A stretch of 64,000 nt of DNA from Mesostigma viride (lineage: Eukaryota; Streptophyta; Mesostigmatophyceae; Mesostigmatales; Mesostigmataceae). Shown here in pieces: positions 20,896-32,741 of the stretch (position 1 is the first letter of the stretch; every line of letters starts with the position of its first letter). The translations under genes were made by a program, and so were the position numbers. The DNA lies in the NCBI GenBank assembly GCA_009746045.1, contig RPFO01000034.1:414001-478000 (forward strand), given 5' to 3'. Under the pieces are notes generated by a model that saw only the letters and a list, made by a program, of their open reading frames with translations, did no database searches and was not told the origin of the DNA.

Positions 20896-22874
20896 TAATT
20901 AATTAATTAATTAATTAAACTCGTGCTCCCGTTGGGGAGTCACGGAGCACCGAAGTGCTTTTAATCCCTGTGTGTGCACTACAGGAGAAAGGGCAGAGAC
21001 CCCCAGTCTCCTTCATGCCAAAGGCATGCCACAGCTGCAATCGGGCGCGGCTAGCTAAAAGGACAGGCTAACGATCCGGCAAACTGTGGGTGCAATAAGA
21101 CCCATGTGAGCATATCATAGCAAGGAGCGTGGGCAAGTAATCTGAACATAGCCAGGGCGTAGCATGGCTGTACTAGGACTAGGCTAAGGCTATGGCTGGT
21201 TGTGTACCGTGCGTTGGCGGCACGTGACTAGGTGTGTTGGCACAGCTAGGCAACATTCTAGGCATGGCTGCCTTAGCGGCAGTGACGCCAATGGTTACAA
21301 GCTAGGGCTATTGCTATTCTAGCCCGCTGGGGGCGTCCACATCTTGTGGTTGATCATCAGGTCCCCGCCCCTCCAGTACACCTTGGGCTTCTGGGGGTCC
21401 TGCTTATGGCGGAGGTATTCCGGCCACAGGTCGCGTCGCTGCTGTTGCTGAGCGGGGGTGAGGTCGTCATCCAGCGTCCAGGTGAGGTCGTGCAACCGCT
21501 TGCGACGAGAGAGGAACCGCTGCTTATCCTCAGGGGAGGGGAAGGTGAGTAGGACTGGTGGGGGAGCCGCCTTGTCCCGTGAGTGGGGAAGGCGGTTGGC
21601 ACCCACGCAGTTCTACCTCACCTACCAGGCCCATGAGGGTAAGAAGCTGGTTCTTGAGCTCGTCAGCAAGAGAGGTTGACGTCTCACCTGGCTTCTGGGG
21701 GAAGCGACGTAGCACCACTCGGCACTCGCGGCGAGCGCGGTCGGTGACCTCCCGTTGCTGGGCCTGGCGGTGGTCCTCCAGCTCCTGGAGCTTTGTGGCG
21801 ATGGCGTCGGTGGTGGAGGCGGTCGCTGACCGCAGCAGGTCCGCGTAGGAGAGCGGCGGGAGGTCGCCAGCATCCTGCCGGGGTGGCTGGGATGCAATGG
21901 TGGCCGTCTGCTCCGCTATCTTGGGGACCTGTGTGGCCAGGGCCTCGGTGTGGGCGGTGATGGCCTCAAGCTTCTTCAGTAGCACGCCACACTTGCCCTC
22001 CACCTGGTTAAGGCGAGAGACAAGTGCAGCATGCGTTTCCGAAGCCTGCGCCGCGGTGTGTAGCGCCGTGAACTGGGGTTGTAGCTTGTGGACGACCTTG
22101 GTTTCCACGTTGGAGACCCGGGCTTCCACCGTGTTGAGCGTGGTGTTTGAAGCGATGTCAGCTTCTCGGCCAGCGGCCAGGTCACGTGCTCCTCCAGCAC
22201 TGCGCGGATGTCATCCTTGCAGAGGGAGGGAGCCGATGGGGCAGCCGGCTGTGCGAGGCTGGCGTTGATCGCTCTGGTGATGTCGCCGACGCTGCGCTGG
22301 TAGTGGCTGGTCAAGATAAACAGGCGTTGGCTTGGTTCGTCAAAGGTGTAGAGCCAGGACGTGTCGCGGTAGTCGATAGCCGCCCCCCCCTTCAGGGTCA
22401 CGAAGAGCTTCCGTTCCTGTACGAGGAACTCGAGAACCTCGACGCATTCCTGCGGCGACAGTCTGAGTCTGCCACTCGAAGAGGGAGAACATTCCGTCGC
22501 CGGGCAAGTATTGGCTCCATTTGTGGCGATCGTGGCATGGTTTCTTGGGTTCAGGCGAGGCGCTTGGCGAGGGTTTGGCGGGTAAGCCTGGCGGCTGAAC
22601 AATGGCGAGGGCGAGAGGGTTGGGCTGGGCGCTGGGAAGCTGTGCCAGCTCCTTTTCCAGCCCTCGTTTTGCTTTGGTAGTCGTCATAGCTGGTCACGTG
22701 CGTAACTTTGGCAATACTGCGTTTCAGCCGTAACCGATTATACTGGCGTGTGCGTCTGAAAAAAGCGCATCGAATGCAAATGGTCTGACCGAATTTGGGG
22801 CTCAGACGCAAAAGATCTGAGCTCCGCCGTCAGCCATACCGCCGTCAGCCATTTTTCATTGTGTGCCTATGATG
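20896..22874 (-). mobile_element. ORF1-only non-LTR element, copy 2, with 10-bp target duplication
   Basis: A 1,979-bp element inserted into family B ORF2. CAAAGGGGAT flanks it exactly on both sides (20886-20895 and 22875-22884), and the host sequence is continuous across. The 5' leader (about 22850-22700, minus) matches copy 1: GGCTGACGGCGGAGCTCAG and TATAATCGGTTACGGCTG. The 3' end has the hairpin CTCCCGTTGGGGAG (20926-20939) and a (TTAA)n tail. Only a decayed ORF1 lies between; no reverse transcriptase is present. Confidence 0.85.
21319..22687 (-). pseudogene. LINE ORF1-type protein, frameshifted
   Basis: The start at 22687 (MTTTKAKRGLEKELAQ) leads through at least four frame segments: the N-terminus to about 22480, then about 22540-22130, 22129-21600 and 21606-21319. 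The third holds the coiled-coil part (LVSRLNQVEGK, LATQVPKIAEQTATIA). The last holds RRM/CTD residues FLSRRKRL, DDDLTPAQQQQRRDLWPEYL and VYWRGGDL. Domain order and many residues match the intact protein at 13574-15022, but the leader and N-terminus are diverged, so it is a subfamily rather than a recent copy. Confidence 0.8.
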
Positions 22875-22884
22875 CAAAGGGGAT

Positions 22885-23652
22885 GTTAAGGGCCTTGCGC
22901 AGCATGGAATGGATGGTATAAGCTATCTAGGTCCTAGTTGTGCCCTAGACTCGTGACTTCTGTGGAACTTAAAGTAGTCTAGTGTCAAAGGGCTCTTGAG
23001 GATGGACAACAAAGACAAGCTTTATTATACCATGATGGATCAAAACCAACGTGTCAACAATGGCGACCCCACGTCCTTGATATCGACGTGCTTGTCGAGC
23101 TTGCCTCATCCTTAGCCTGAAGGGAACCAATCAAAATCATGGAATCTCAAACGAGATCTTCGTATCTATCCTAGTCACACAACAACCAAGCCAAACAGAA
23201 CAACACCACACACATCCTGGCAGATTCTAGCATCCAGACATGAGATCCTGAATCTGTAGTAAGCACTAGTCCCAAAAGAACATTTAAGACTTGGTAATAC
23301 CGACCAACAAACTAACCCCACGTGGATCAGGCCGGCCACGACAATTAAGGGCTTCTGACAGTCGGTTGACCAAGTACAAGTTCAAAGTACCATCTTCTTA
23401 GAAACATGATAACTTTCTCAATATACTGATCCAAAATACATCGAATAACAACTAAACGTTCACAAAACAAAGGATGTAACAACAAATCACTCTTGCTTGT
23501 TACACATTGACACTGATGGCATGCAACTATACACAGATGCTTCGTTATCGATCCTCGCTGCTTATCATATTGCGTACAATAAAGGGGATCCTGATGTTTG
23601 TTTAGACAGCAATTCTTAATTCAATCATGATAATAAATGAAAATACGGGAGG
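22885..23652. other. Family B remnants, then unassigned sequence 3' of GapB
   Basis: The first 30 bases finish the family B target sequence. About 22904-22940 is a piece of the family B 3' UTR (GGTATAAGCTATCTAGGTCC). From 22950 to 23650 I see no coding exon, RNA gene or clear repeat. Confidence 0.5.
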
Positions 23653-23658
23653 TTTATT
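23653..23658 (-). other. Possible polyadenylation signal of the GapB gene
   Basis: AATAAA on the minus strand about 147 bases after the stop codon. The position suits a 3' UTR end, but the motif is common in AT-rich DNA, and many green algae use other signals. Confidence 0.35.
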
Positions 23659-23804
23659 ACTGTCATGTTGGTGTGTAGCCCAGACACATTTGCAGCTTTT
23701 AAAAATTTGCTGTCCAGGGATATTCATCTCCCCGCGGGCAGTTTACTACACTAAATGGCTTTTGCAGCCATGTTCTCTATGAAAAGACTAAGAAGCAAGC
23801 TTAT

Positions 23805-26429
23805 TTAGTCGCTGTAGACGCGGCACTCATCAGCATCCGGGTTGGAGTTGCAGAAGGTCTCCAGCGGGTCGCTGCCGGTCTCCTGGACCATGCCAGGCCA
23901 GTTGTTGGCCACAATGTCGGCCAGGTCAACGACACGCTGCGAGTAGCCCCACTCGTTATCGTACCACGCGACGACCTTGACCATGTCGTCGCCCATGACC
24001 ATCGTGAGCGACGAGTCGATTGTGCAGGAGACGTCCGAGCAGCGGAAATCGATCGAGACCAGGGGCAGGTCGGACACGGCGAGCACGCCCTTGAGCGGGC
24101 CGTTGGCCTCCTTGCGGAAGGCAGCATTAACCTCGTCGGCGGTCACGCCCTTCTTGACGGTGTTGATGACCAGGTCAACGACGGACACATTGGGGGTGGG
24201 CACACGCAGCGCGATACCGTTGAGCTTGCCCTTGAGTTTGGGCAGGACCAGGGCGACAGCCTTGGCGGCACCGGTGGAGGTGGGGACAATGTTGAGCGCG
24301 GCAGCGCGGGCGCGGCGCAGGTCGCGGTGGGACGCGTCCAGCAGGCGCTGGTCACCGGTGTACGAGTGGGTGGTGGTCATCGTGCCCTTGACAATGCCAA
24401 AGTTGTCGTCCAGGACCTTGGCAAAGGGGGCCAGGCAGTTGGTCGTGCAGGACGCGTTGGAGATGATGTTGGACACGTCGTGCGTGTAGTCCTTCTCGTT
24501 CACGCCGACAACATAGGTCGGGATCTCGGCGCCCTTGGCGGGGGCGGTGATGAGCACCTTCTTGGCGCCCGCGATGATGTGCTTTCCAGCGCCGGGGCCG
24601 TCGATGAAGACTCCCGTGCCCTCAATGACCAGGTCCACGCCCAGCTTGGCCCACGGCAGCTGGAGTGGGTCGCGGCTCGAGACAATCTCGATCGTCTTCC
24701 CGTTCACAGCGATCGCCGTCTCAGAGACGACCTTCACGTCGGCCTTGAACGTGCCGAGCATGGAGTCGTACTTGAGCAGGTGCGCCGCCTGCTTGACCCC
24801 GCCGCTGTCGTTGATCGCGATCACCTCCAGGGGAGAGTTCTGGCGGCCGGAAGGGTGAGGGGGAAGAAAGCGCGGAGGGTCACAAAGAACCAAGGGCAAC
24901 ATTGCAAGGATGGAGGGGAGGAAGAACATAAGTGCGTGTTACAAAGGCAACCTGAGAAGGTACGGTGCTTTGGAGGCCTGGACACTAGGCAATAGATATG
25001 TTTCGACTGCACTGGATGCCCCAGGTTTACGACCATAGCAATGACCCAATCTTTCAAGCAGCACATTAGCAAGGGGCTTGCAGTGGGCCGCACACCTCCT
25101 CTACCTCCTCCTCCTCCTTGCCCCTCCTTCCGATAAACAACTTTCCCGTGGTCAAGCCTTGAACAAACCCACAGAAATTTTGTGGATGGGACAGCATGTT
25201 ATGCACTCTACTGGCAGCATAGATTGGTGAAGCTGGCATTGCCTAACGCCAAGCTGTGCCATCCAGCCATCGAGCAGATGAATGCTTCGGATTGAATTGA
25301 ATTCAATTGTAACATAACTCCGTTGGGAGTAAATGTAGCACATAGCCCTCAGAACGGGCATGTGGCTTTTAATACAATGCTTCGGATGTAGCAGGCATAT
25401 GCAAGTATCTCGTAACTTTTCCCTCATGCTCACCTCGCGGCCAACCCAGCAGCGCAGGAAGTTGCGCCCGATGCGGCCAAAGCCATTGATGGCGACCTGC
25501 AGGGATGAAACAGAAAGTTTAGAAAGGACGTAAGTATCTCTGGCATTATTTTTGCCTGTGGACCCTGAGACATTCCATTGCCATCCATCAGGCCAGCGAG
25601 TGACACGAAGAGTGTCCTCCAACAATAGTGAAAAAGTCTCCGGAATGTGGTGTCTAGTGGGATTGCAGGTGAGCAGAGCTTGAGCTGACGCCAAAAATGA
25701 GATAAGAATTTGCGCACACGAAAGGATTCTGGTACGTGTAAGAAAGATATTGGGGTCGTTGATGGTGCTTGGCCCGTAAAGCAGCCTACGCAGGGTTCCT
25801 GCTCTTCACGCGCAATGTGGACCGTTAAGTTCATTTTCTTTCGCGTCATTTCCTCTTCGATAAGGGCATCAGAGCATCACGCGCGAACGGCAAGAGAGAG
25901 CGTTCATGAACGAAAGGCAGTGGGTCAGACAGAGTGACAAGCGACCGCAGGTCCTCACCTTGAGCTTCGCCTCAGTCACCTGCTTCTGGCTGCTGCCGGT
26001 GGCCTGCGGTAAGAACGATGCAACGAGCCGCGAGCATCGGCAGCAATAACACAACTGCGTCAACTGGCAATCAATTTATTAAGTAACCAGGAGATCACTG
26101 CCTGCCTGATGGTGCCTCCAGGACGCTACTAGGGCTACTGGTGTTCAGAACAGCAATACGCCCCATCAACGTTGACGGTCCAAGCTGAGTAAAAGGCTTC
26201 ATCTTGTGCATTTACATCAAATCCAGTGCGTGCAGTCAGTCCTAGAGTTTGTACCGGGCATAATTACACCAGCTAAATTGTCTCAGCATATTCGTTCTGT
26301 ACGCGCGCCTTGTCAATTACATACCTGCACAGGGGCCAGGCGGGCAGCGAAGGCCTCATCCGCGCTCTTGGCGGAGAAGAGCGAGGTGGCCTTAAGGCCG
26401 GTGAAGTTGGCGAAAGTGGCAGCGGCCAT
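23805..26429 (-). CDS. GAPB: Chloroplast NADP-dependent GAPDH, GapB-type with CP12-like extension
   Basis: Four minus-strand exons, all phase 0: 26429-26325, 26003-25959, 25496-25434 and 24839-23805, giving 415 residues. Exon 1 starts [20 protein letters not shown], a typical plastid transit peptide. Exon 3 is the Rossmann start [16 protein letters not shown]. Exon 4 has NDSGG, expected of plastid enzymes that accept NADPH, and the active site SNASCTTNC (catalytic Cys about residue 202). The enzyme reduces 1,3-bisphosphoglycerate to glyceraldehyde-3-phosphate in the Calvin cycle. After the usual GAPDH end the protein continues [20 protein letters not shown], the CP12-like tail of GapB. Its two cysteines form the thioredoxin-controlled disulphide that lets A2B2 enzyme be switched off in the dark. 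Start choice rests on the transit peptide and exon phases. Confidence 0.95.
25293..25375 (-). mobile_element. 83-bp truncated family C insertion in a GapB intron
   Basis: AATGCTTCGGAT occurs on both sides (25281-25292 and 25376-25387). The insert reads, on the minus strand, from GTATTAAAAGCCACATGCCC through the hairpin ACTCCCAACGGAGT to a TTGAATTCAATTCAATTCA-like tail. This matches the 3' end of family C. It is a 5'-truncated retroposition event in the intron between exons 3 and 4. Confidence 0.85.
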
Positions 26430-29253
26430 CGCTGATGGTCGCGGATTGATTGTGTGGTGGGAAGATGGAGAAACTCTCGTCGGATGGGACACCTTTATCC
26501 AGAAAACCTTCGGCAGGAATGCAGCCGGCTACAGTTTGCCAACCAGGAAAATATCGCGTCGCGCCATAACTGACCCACGGTTGCGGACACCTGGCACGTG
26601 TCTTGGGCAGACTCGTGTCATATCTTTCGGAAGGGCCGGGTGCGAACGCATTCATGGTCATGCTTCTGACAGCTCAACATTGCCAGAGCATCCACTTCGT
26701 CTCCGTACCAAGCGTGGCATTTAAAGTGCAAAGAGAATCTGCTTCGATATTCACATGGAATCTGGTTCGATCGGCTGACAGTGACCTGTGACCTGGTGCT
26801 GACCTAGTACTGACGGATCTTGGAATGCCAGAATAAGACTTGTATCTTGGGTACCTTTTATAAATACACCGCGTGTCAGACAAACTGGAATTCCCCATGC
26901 TTGTGGTACCCTAATGTTGCAAATAATAATTACCACAGTTTTATAAAATTACCGGCACATTGTCGCTCAACAGTCAACAGTTATTTATTACGCAGGCAAT
27001 GAGGAAAACAGGAACAAAATTTCTGGGCAGCGTGGAAAGCCATAATTAAATTATAAACTGGCGAACGCCAAGGCGGCAGGCAATGCTTTTAGTTCCTCCC
27101 CGTGGCGACTCGATGTTCGCAATCATATCTCGGCGTGCGACTTGCGGGCCTGCTTCGAGAACACAGTGGCAAAGTGGTAAGTCACAGATAGACTGCTTCG
27201 TTCTCTCGGCTCAGGATTTCATAAAATAAAGACATACCGACATCGTATAGGCACAGGCAAGCTAGCTGTTCATGGCTTAATTTGGTTCTCTGTTACTTTC
27301 GAAATTTGGCGATATGGGCTCGCACTGCGGCGAGACCACCTTTGGCAAACACTATTAGATGGTTCCGTGACCTTACATCATGGGCTGAGCACGGAGATTT
27401 TATCTGGAATGGATAAGCTAAGCTAGGGTTATGCCGCAATGTATCTTGATAAGCGCGAACAAGGTTATCCGAGGGATGAAGACTAATCGGAATTCAGCGG
27501 CTCAGTTCGCACAGCGTCTAAGGACAGTTGACGTTGGATGTGTATAAAATACTAAAGCTGCATCGCCCATCTTTTCAGACCCCGAAGTTTCTAGGATAGC
27601 GTGACGTGCTCCCAGGAGGCTTGCTGACGAGGTTGCAAGAACATTACGATTCTAACAACAACTCCAGCCTGTTGTATCTAATGGCTTGCACGTACCTCTC
27701 GGCTTGCTACAAGCCATGCAGTCAAACAGCACGGGAAACGGGTTTGCAATGATACCTTTAGGGGACAACTTCTTATTATACTCGGAGGAACACTGTTGTC
27801 TCATTCCCTGTATTTAAACTTGAATCTGGAAGGCTGTTTAATTCAGGTTGTCACATTTCTATGCCAACACACCCAGCAGATAGGTCCGGACACCTGTTTC
27901 AAAAATGTTCATATCTGAACGGTTTCACCATGGTCATATCTAAACCGGGTATATCCAGCATTGCCTTAAGGCAGCCATTGTTTTGCTACGTCAGCCGGCC
28001 TTGACCGTTGTTGTCTTTTGAGGGACAAACGTTTGAGGACAGCGTTGTACGTTGCTTGCTTGGCTACGTGGATGCTAGCAGGCACTTACTGCACAGACAG
28101 GTGCCAACCTGTTCCCGCTTCAGGGTTTTCCCTCGTCCCGTTTCTGCTTCCTTTCTTGTACAGGTCAGACTTGGCCACCGTCAGTCACGCTGTCGTGACC
28201 AGGGCACCGAGAGCAACAGGGCCATGCCCCATGCTGTGGCCCTTCAGTTCCCTTCCACTGCACGTTATGTAATTGGACTGTCATAACAAGGGCACCTATA
28301 ACCACAGGTGCCGTGCCCCATGCTGTGGCTTTGTCCCTTCAGTTCCCTTCAACTGCTCATAATGTAATTGGAACTTCATGGCCAAGGGGTCATTGTCAGG
28401 GTTTAAGGGGCTGGGCACAAACAAGTCACTCGTGCTCTTCTTCTCACCATCGTGTCCCAGCGACGAATCCTAATCCTCGCCCTCTCTACCCACTCCATTC
28501 GGCACTTCTTTTTCTGCTCTTCCCCCTATTTGACAGGTGCTGCGGTACCTGCTGTCTCAGCCAGGGCGCCCTCGCGAGTCCAGCGGACATCAACCATCAG
28601 ACGGACATCAGGGGAAGCTTGACGGTGACTGAGAAGATCATGCCTTGCGATGGACCGCATGCCACCGAGATCATCACTTCTTATGCTGCGGGGCATGTTG
28701 CATGCCACAGGCTGGCTGTCCCAATGAATTAAGCTACAAGGCACCACTGCTTGGTGCAGAGTAAGGCACGTCGGACTCTTGGGCCTGGACCCTGCTCATC
28801 GGACGCAGCGGGATCTTCCTCGTGCTTACACAGATCACAACGTCTCCTCTCTTCCGCTTGCCTGCACTCAACGAGGATGGTGCTGCCGAGCGTGGCAGCT
28901 GCAAGCACGTGGCCGGCAACGTGACATCATCCCCTGACCCACTACACCCTCCGCGCGTGGGCACCAGGCGATATGCGGCGATATACTTGCGGCGAAATAC
29001 TTGCACGATACTATCCGCCGGGAAGACTAGCGTTACAGCTGCACAAGGCAAGCCTAGCGTTATAGCTGCATAGCGTTACAGCTGCACAAGGCAACTGGTC
29101 CAAGTGTTGCGTCCACTGCTGGTCACGAAACTGTGGGCAACGTTTGCGGCGGCTAGGATTACTCATCGCCTACTCCGTAGCGAATGACGTGAGCGGGCTA
29201 CAGCCCCGTGACGGCGCGAGTGCGGGCGCAGGGCGGTTTGTGTGCCCCTCGGA
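26430..29253. other. Intergenic region between GapB and the acidic-protein gene
   Basis: The first few hundred bases should hold the GapB promoter and 5' UTR; I see no decisive element. The remainder has only short, unrelated reading frames and no repeat I could match elsewhere in the window. Two similar stretches, AACAGGGCCATGCCCCATGC-like, occur at about 28217 and 28306, a local duplication. Confidence 0.5.
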
Positions 29254-32200
29254 ATGGATTACAGTGACTTTGTGCTTCCGACGAGCCCCATCCCGTACAT
29301 TTCGGATGACCGTGACGATTGGCCCGGCGGTGCGACGCCCAGCAGTCCCATCCCCTACATCGCGTCCGACTCCTTCTGGCCGGACTACACGTCGCCGAAA
29401 GCGGGCGCCATCCCTTACATTGTCGACGATGAGGAGGAGGATGACAAGGGGCAAGGGGGTCAAGACCAGGCCACCGGGGACAAGGATGGCGCAACTGGCA
29501 ATGAGGGCGGTGCGGACGGAGGGGATGGTGCTGGCAAGGGCGACAGCCAGGGGACGGGGAGGGGGAGAGATGGGGAGGGAGCGGGCGCCAGGGAGGGCAC
29601 TGGAGGAAATGAACCTGCCCATGGTGGTGAGGGGGGGGGCGACACGCAAGGCAAGTGCGCCCTAGCGGAGGAGCCTCGAAGAGGAGAAATGGTGGGGGAT
29701 GACCCCAGCGATGATGGGTTGAAGGAACCTGGCAAGGGGCCCATGGGGGTTGGGGGGGGGGAAGGGGAGGAAGGATCAGAGGAAGAAGTTGAGGAGGTGG
29801 TAGAGGCAGGGGAGTCGGAGGAAGATTTGGAGGAAGAGGATACAGGGGTGGGCATGGCCAGAGGTGCTCCGATGGTGGCAGCAGGAACGGCAGCGCAGGG
29901 TGGTTTGCTGCCCAAGCTGCGGATTCGAGTACGGGCTGACTTTGGGCGGACCGATCCTGCGAGGGCGGCGCACGGGGAGCATGATGGCGAGCAGCATGAT
30001 GATGGAGGCTCAGCATTTTATGGAGGTTTGGCGGGCGATGGTGGCTCTGGGGAGGGCTCCAGTGCTGAGGCGGACAAATGTGGATCTGCTAATGATGCGG
30101 AAAGGGACGGCTCTGTTTGTGAGGGGGAAGGGGAGGGCAGAGTCGTGGGTGAGGAGGGGAGGGAGTCGGACGCGGGGGGGGAGGGGAGGGTGGATGATTG
30201 CATCGGGGCCCGCAGTGTGACGGCTGCTTGTGGCAGCCAGGAGGTGGATGAGGAACAAGACGCCGTGGCTGAGGCGACAGAGGAGGATGGAGAAGATTCG
30301 GATGCTGAGGCAGCGAGGGATGAGGAAGGAGAAGGAGGTACGTTGCTGGGTTCTGATGTGCACGAGCACGGGCGTGGGCGTGGGCAGCAGGATGAAGCAG
30401 AGCGCGGCAACGGGTCACGGCAGGAGCTGGAGCGAGAGCAGGAGCTGGAGGGGGGCTTGCGTGAGGACAGCGGCAGTCCCTCGGACGACTGGGGGGTCAG
30501 TGAGGATGACGTGGCGGAGAGAGTTGAAGAGGAGGGGGGGGAGGAGGTCACAAAGGAGGGGGGGGAGGAGGAAGCTATGGGAGACGAGGGCGAAGTGGGA
30601 GAAGAGGAAGAAAGAAGGGGTGACGGGTCAGAGGGGGGTGAGGAGGAGGAGGAGGAAAAGGAGGAGGAGGAGGAGGAGGAGGAGGAGGAGGAGGAGGAGG
30701 AGGAGGAGGAGGAGGAGGAGGAGGAGGAGGAGGAGGAGGAGGAGGAGGAGGAGGAGGAGGAGGAGGAGGGGGGGGAGGAGGAGGAGGAGGAAGAGTTGGC
30801 GGTCGCGGGTGGGAAAGCGGTGCAGCAGTCCCCATCACCGGCAGGGCTTGAGTTCCTAGGGGAGGTGTCCCTGGATGAGGAAGGGAGAGAGGAGGGGAGG
30901 GAGCAGATGGGTGTGATGAGCGAGGAGGAAAGGGAGGTGGTGAGGGAGGAAGTGTTTGTGGAAGAGGAGGAGGAGGGACAGGGGGAGGGGGAGGAGGAGG
31001 ACGAGGAGGAAGATGGGGGCCACAAATTGGCAGGGCAGGCAGGGAGTGCGGGCCGCGGTGGTGGGAGTGAGGGGGGACATTCCCAAGTGGGACTTGAGGA
31101 GGCAAGAGAAGCCATGGGTGACGAGCGGCTAGGGGACGAGGTACCGGAAGGAGAGGGGGTGTTCGAGGGCGAGGAAGAGGATTATGAGGACGAGGATTGG
31201 AGCGAGGAAGACTTGGTGATGGAGCGCAAGGAGGGTGCCAGAGAGGAAGGAGAGGACGTCAAAGAGGGGATGGAGGGCACTGGCGATGGTACGAAGGATG
31301 AGGTGGGGGAGGGGGGGCGCAATGCCGACGATGAGGTGGAGGACATGCAAGCGGGACTGGAAGAAGAAAAGGCCTTGGAAGAGGAAGACGAGAAGGAAGC
31401 GGCATTGGAGGAGGATGAAGAGGACGCGGAAGAGGAGAGGGGGGAGAAGGAAGGCAAGAAGGCGCGAGGGGAGGAGGCGTTGCACTCGAGCGTTGCAGGG
31501 CGTTCCGCGTCCCTTGTCGGTCCAGTGCTAGGTGGGGCTCTGCCAGTGGTGGCGGATGGCAGTTCAGCGCAACTCTTGTCATGGTCGGAGGCATCCCCCC
31601 CGCCTGTGTGCCCAGGGGCAGAGCATTTCTCCGGCGAGGAGTTTGCAGAGGAGGCGGTGGGGTTTGACGAGGAGGCGGTGGAAGCAGGGAGTGGCAGTGC
31701 CTGGGGCTCGGATGCTAGTCATGGGGCCGCGCGGGGCTTGCCGCCTGGGGAGGCAGGTGAGGTTGAGGTTGATCCACGTGCTGATGATGCGGGCTCGGAT
31801 GAGAGTGGGGAGGGTGGCTCACCAGGAGTGGGGCATGAGGAGGATGTTGAGCAGGAGGAGGGGAAGGAGGAGGAGGATGGAGTTGTTGCAGGGGTGGATG
31901 ACAGGATCCACATGTGCGGTATTCGGTCACCGCTGGATGCCAGAGACCTGAACGCAACCTTGTTAGGTCACGGGGGCCCTCCTTCTACTCACCAGCCTGG
32001 GGAAGAGGGTGAAGAGGAGGAAGGAGAAGAAGGAAGGGAGTTGGAGGAAGAAGGAGATGAGGAAGAGAAAGAGGAGGATGGGAGCGACGGGGTGGCGGCA
32101 AGGCTTTCTCGAGGAGGAGTACCTCTGTCGCATGCTCAGGTGAAGGAGGGGCTGCAGCCGGCGAGCATGGCGGGGCGCAGCAATGCGGACACCACTAATT

Positions 32201-32519
32201 CTGGCAGCGACAAAGAGAATTCGGCCGTTGGGTATTTTCGTCCCATCACGGACAAGGCGGCGAGCCGCGCAACCCGTGGGGTGAGCCCCCCGGCTGGTTG
32301 GCCGGGGGCCTTGTCAGGCAAGCTGCCTGAGGGGAGCAGTGTGAGTGCCCAACGGAGGCGTGGTGGACGCAACCAATCAGTTCGTGAGGTGAGAACCAGC
32401 GTGCCTACTCGGGGAGGCGATGCGCCCGGGGAGCGGAGACGCCAGCTCAGCACGCACTTCTGCCTGTGTTTCAGCGTGCTGATCGCGGATGGCAGCACGA
32501 GTGGGGGACGGCGCGGTGA
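29254..32519 (+). CDS. Highly acidic low-complexity protein with triple IPYI repeat and KEN box
   Basis: An open frame runs from the ATG at 29254. I propose a short intron 32389-32474 (GTGAGA...TTTCAG), after which the frame ends in ADRGWQHEWGTAR and a stop at 32517-32519, giving about 1,059 residues. Unspliced, the frame runs on into a minisatellite, which is less likely. The N-terminus has IPYI at residues 13, 33 and 53, each followed by acidic residues. A very long Glu/Gly/Asp-rich region includes a pure Glu tract of about 40 (30660-30770). Near the end are RSPLDARDLN (residue 891, D-box-like) and DKENS (residue 987, KEN box), then a basic RRRGGRNQS stretch. I recognise no family. The short motifs would suit an APC/C-regulated or chromatin-associated protein, but that is inference. 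Codon use is GC-rich like the neighbours. Confidence 0.6.
30656..30790 (+). repeat. (GAG)n trinucleotide tract inside the acidic ORF
   Basis: About 135 bases of nearly pure GAG/GGA, read as poly-Glu in the coding frame. It is the main source of overlapping Arg-, Pro- and Ser-rich frames, which I do not regard as genes. Confidence 0.9.
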
Positions 32520-32741
32520 GGGGGGCCACGAGGACGGTCTTGGTGGCCGCATCGGCCGTTATGGTAGCAACGCAGGACTTGGTGGCGGTCGCCAGAGCGG
32601 CCATGGCAGCGGTGATGGTGATGATGGTGGCGAGCACGGGCTGCTCTCTGTGGATGTGCACGCGGGGATGCTGCGAGTGGCGGACGAGGAGGTGGGTGAG
32701 GGGCCTGTTCTCGGCCGCAGGGTGCCTGCGTGGGGCACTGG

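Noticed and set aside
29198-31115. Pro/Ser-rich frames antisense to the acidic gene
   Set aside because: Mirror images of GAG/GGA-rich codons; no domain, no start context, and the sense frame is longer.
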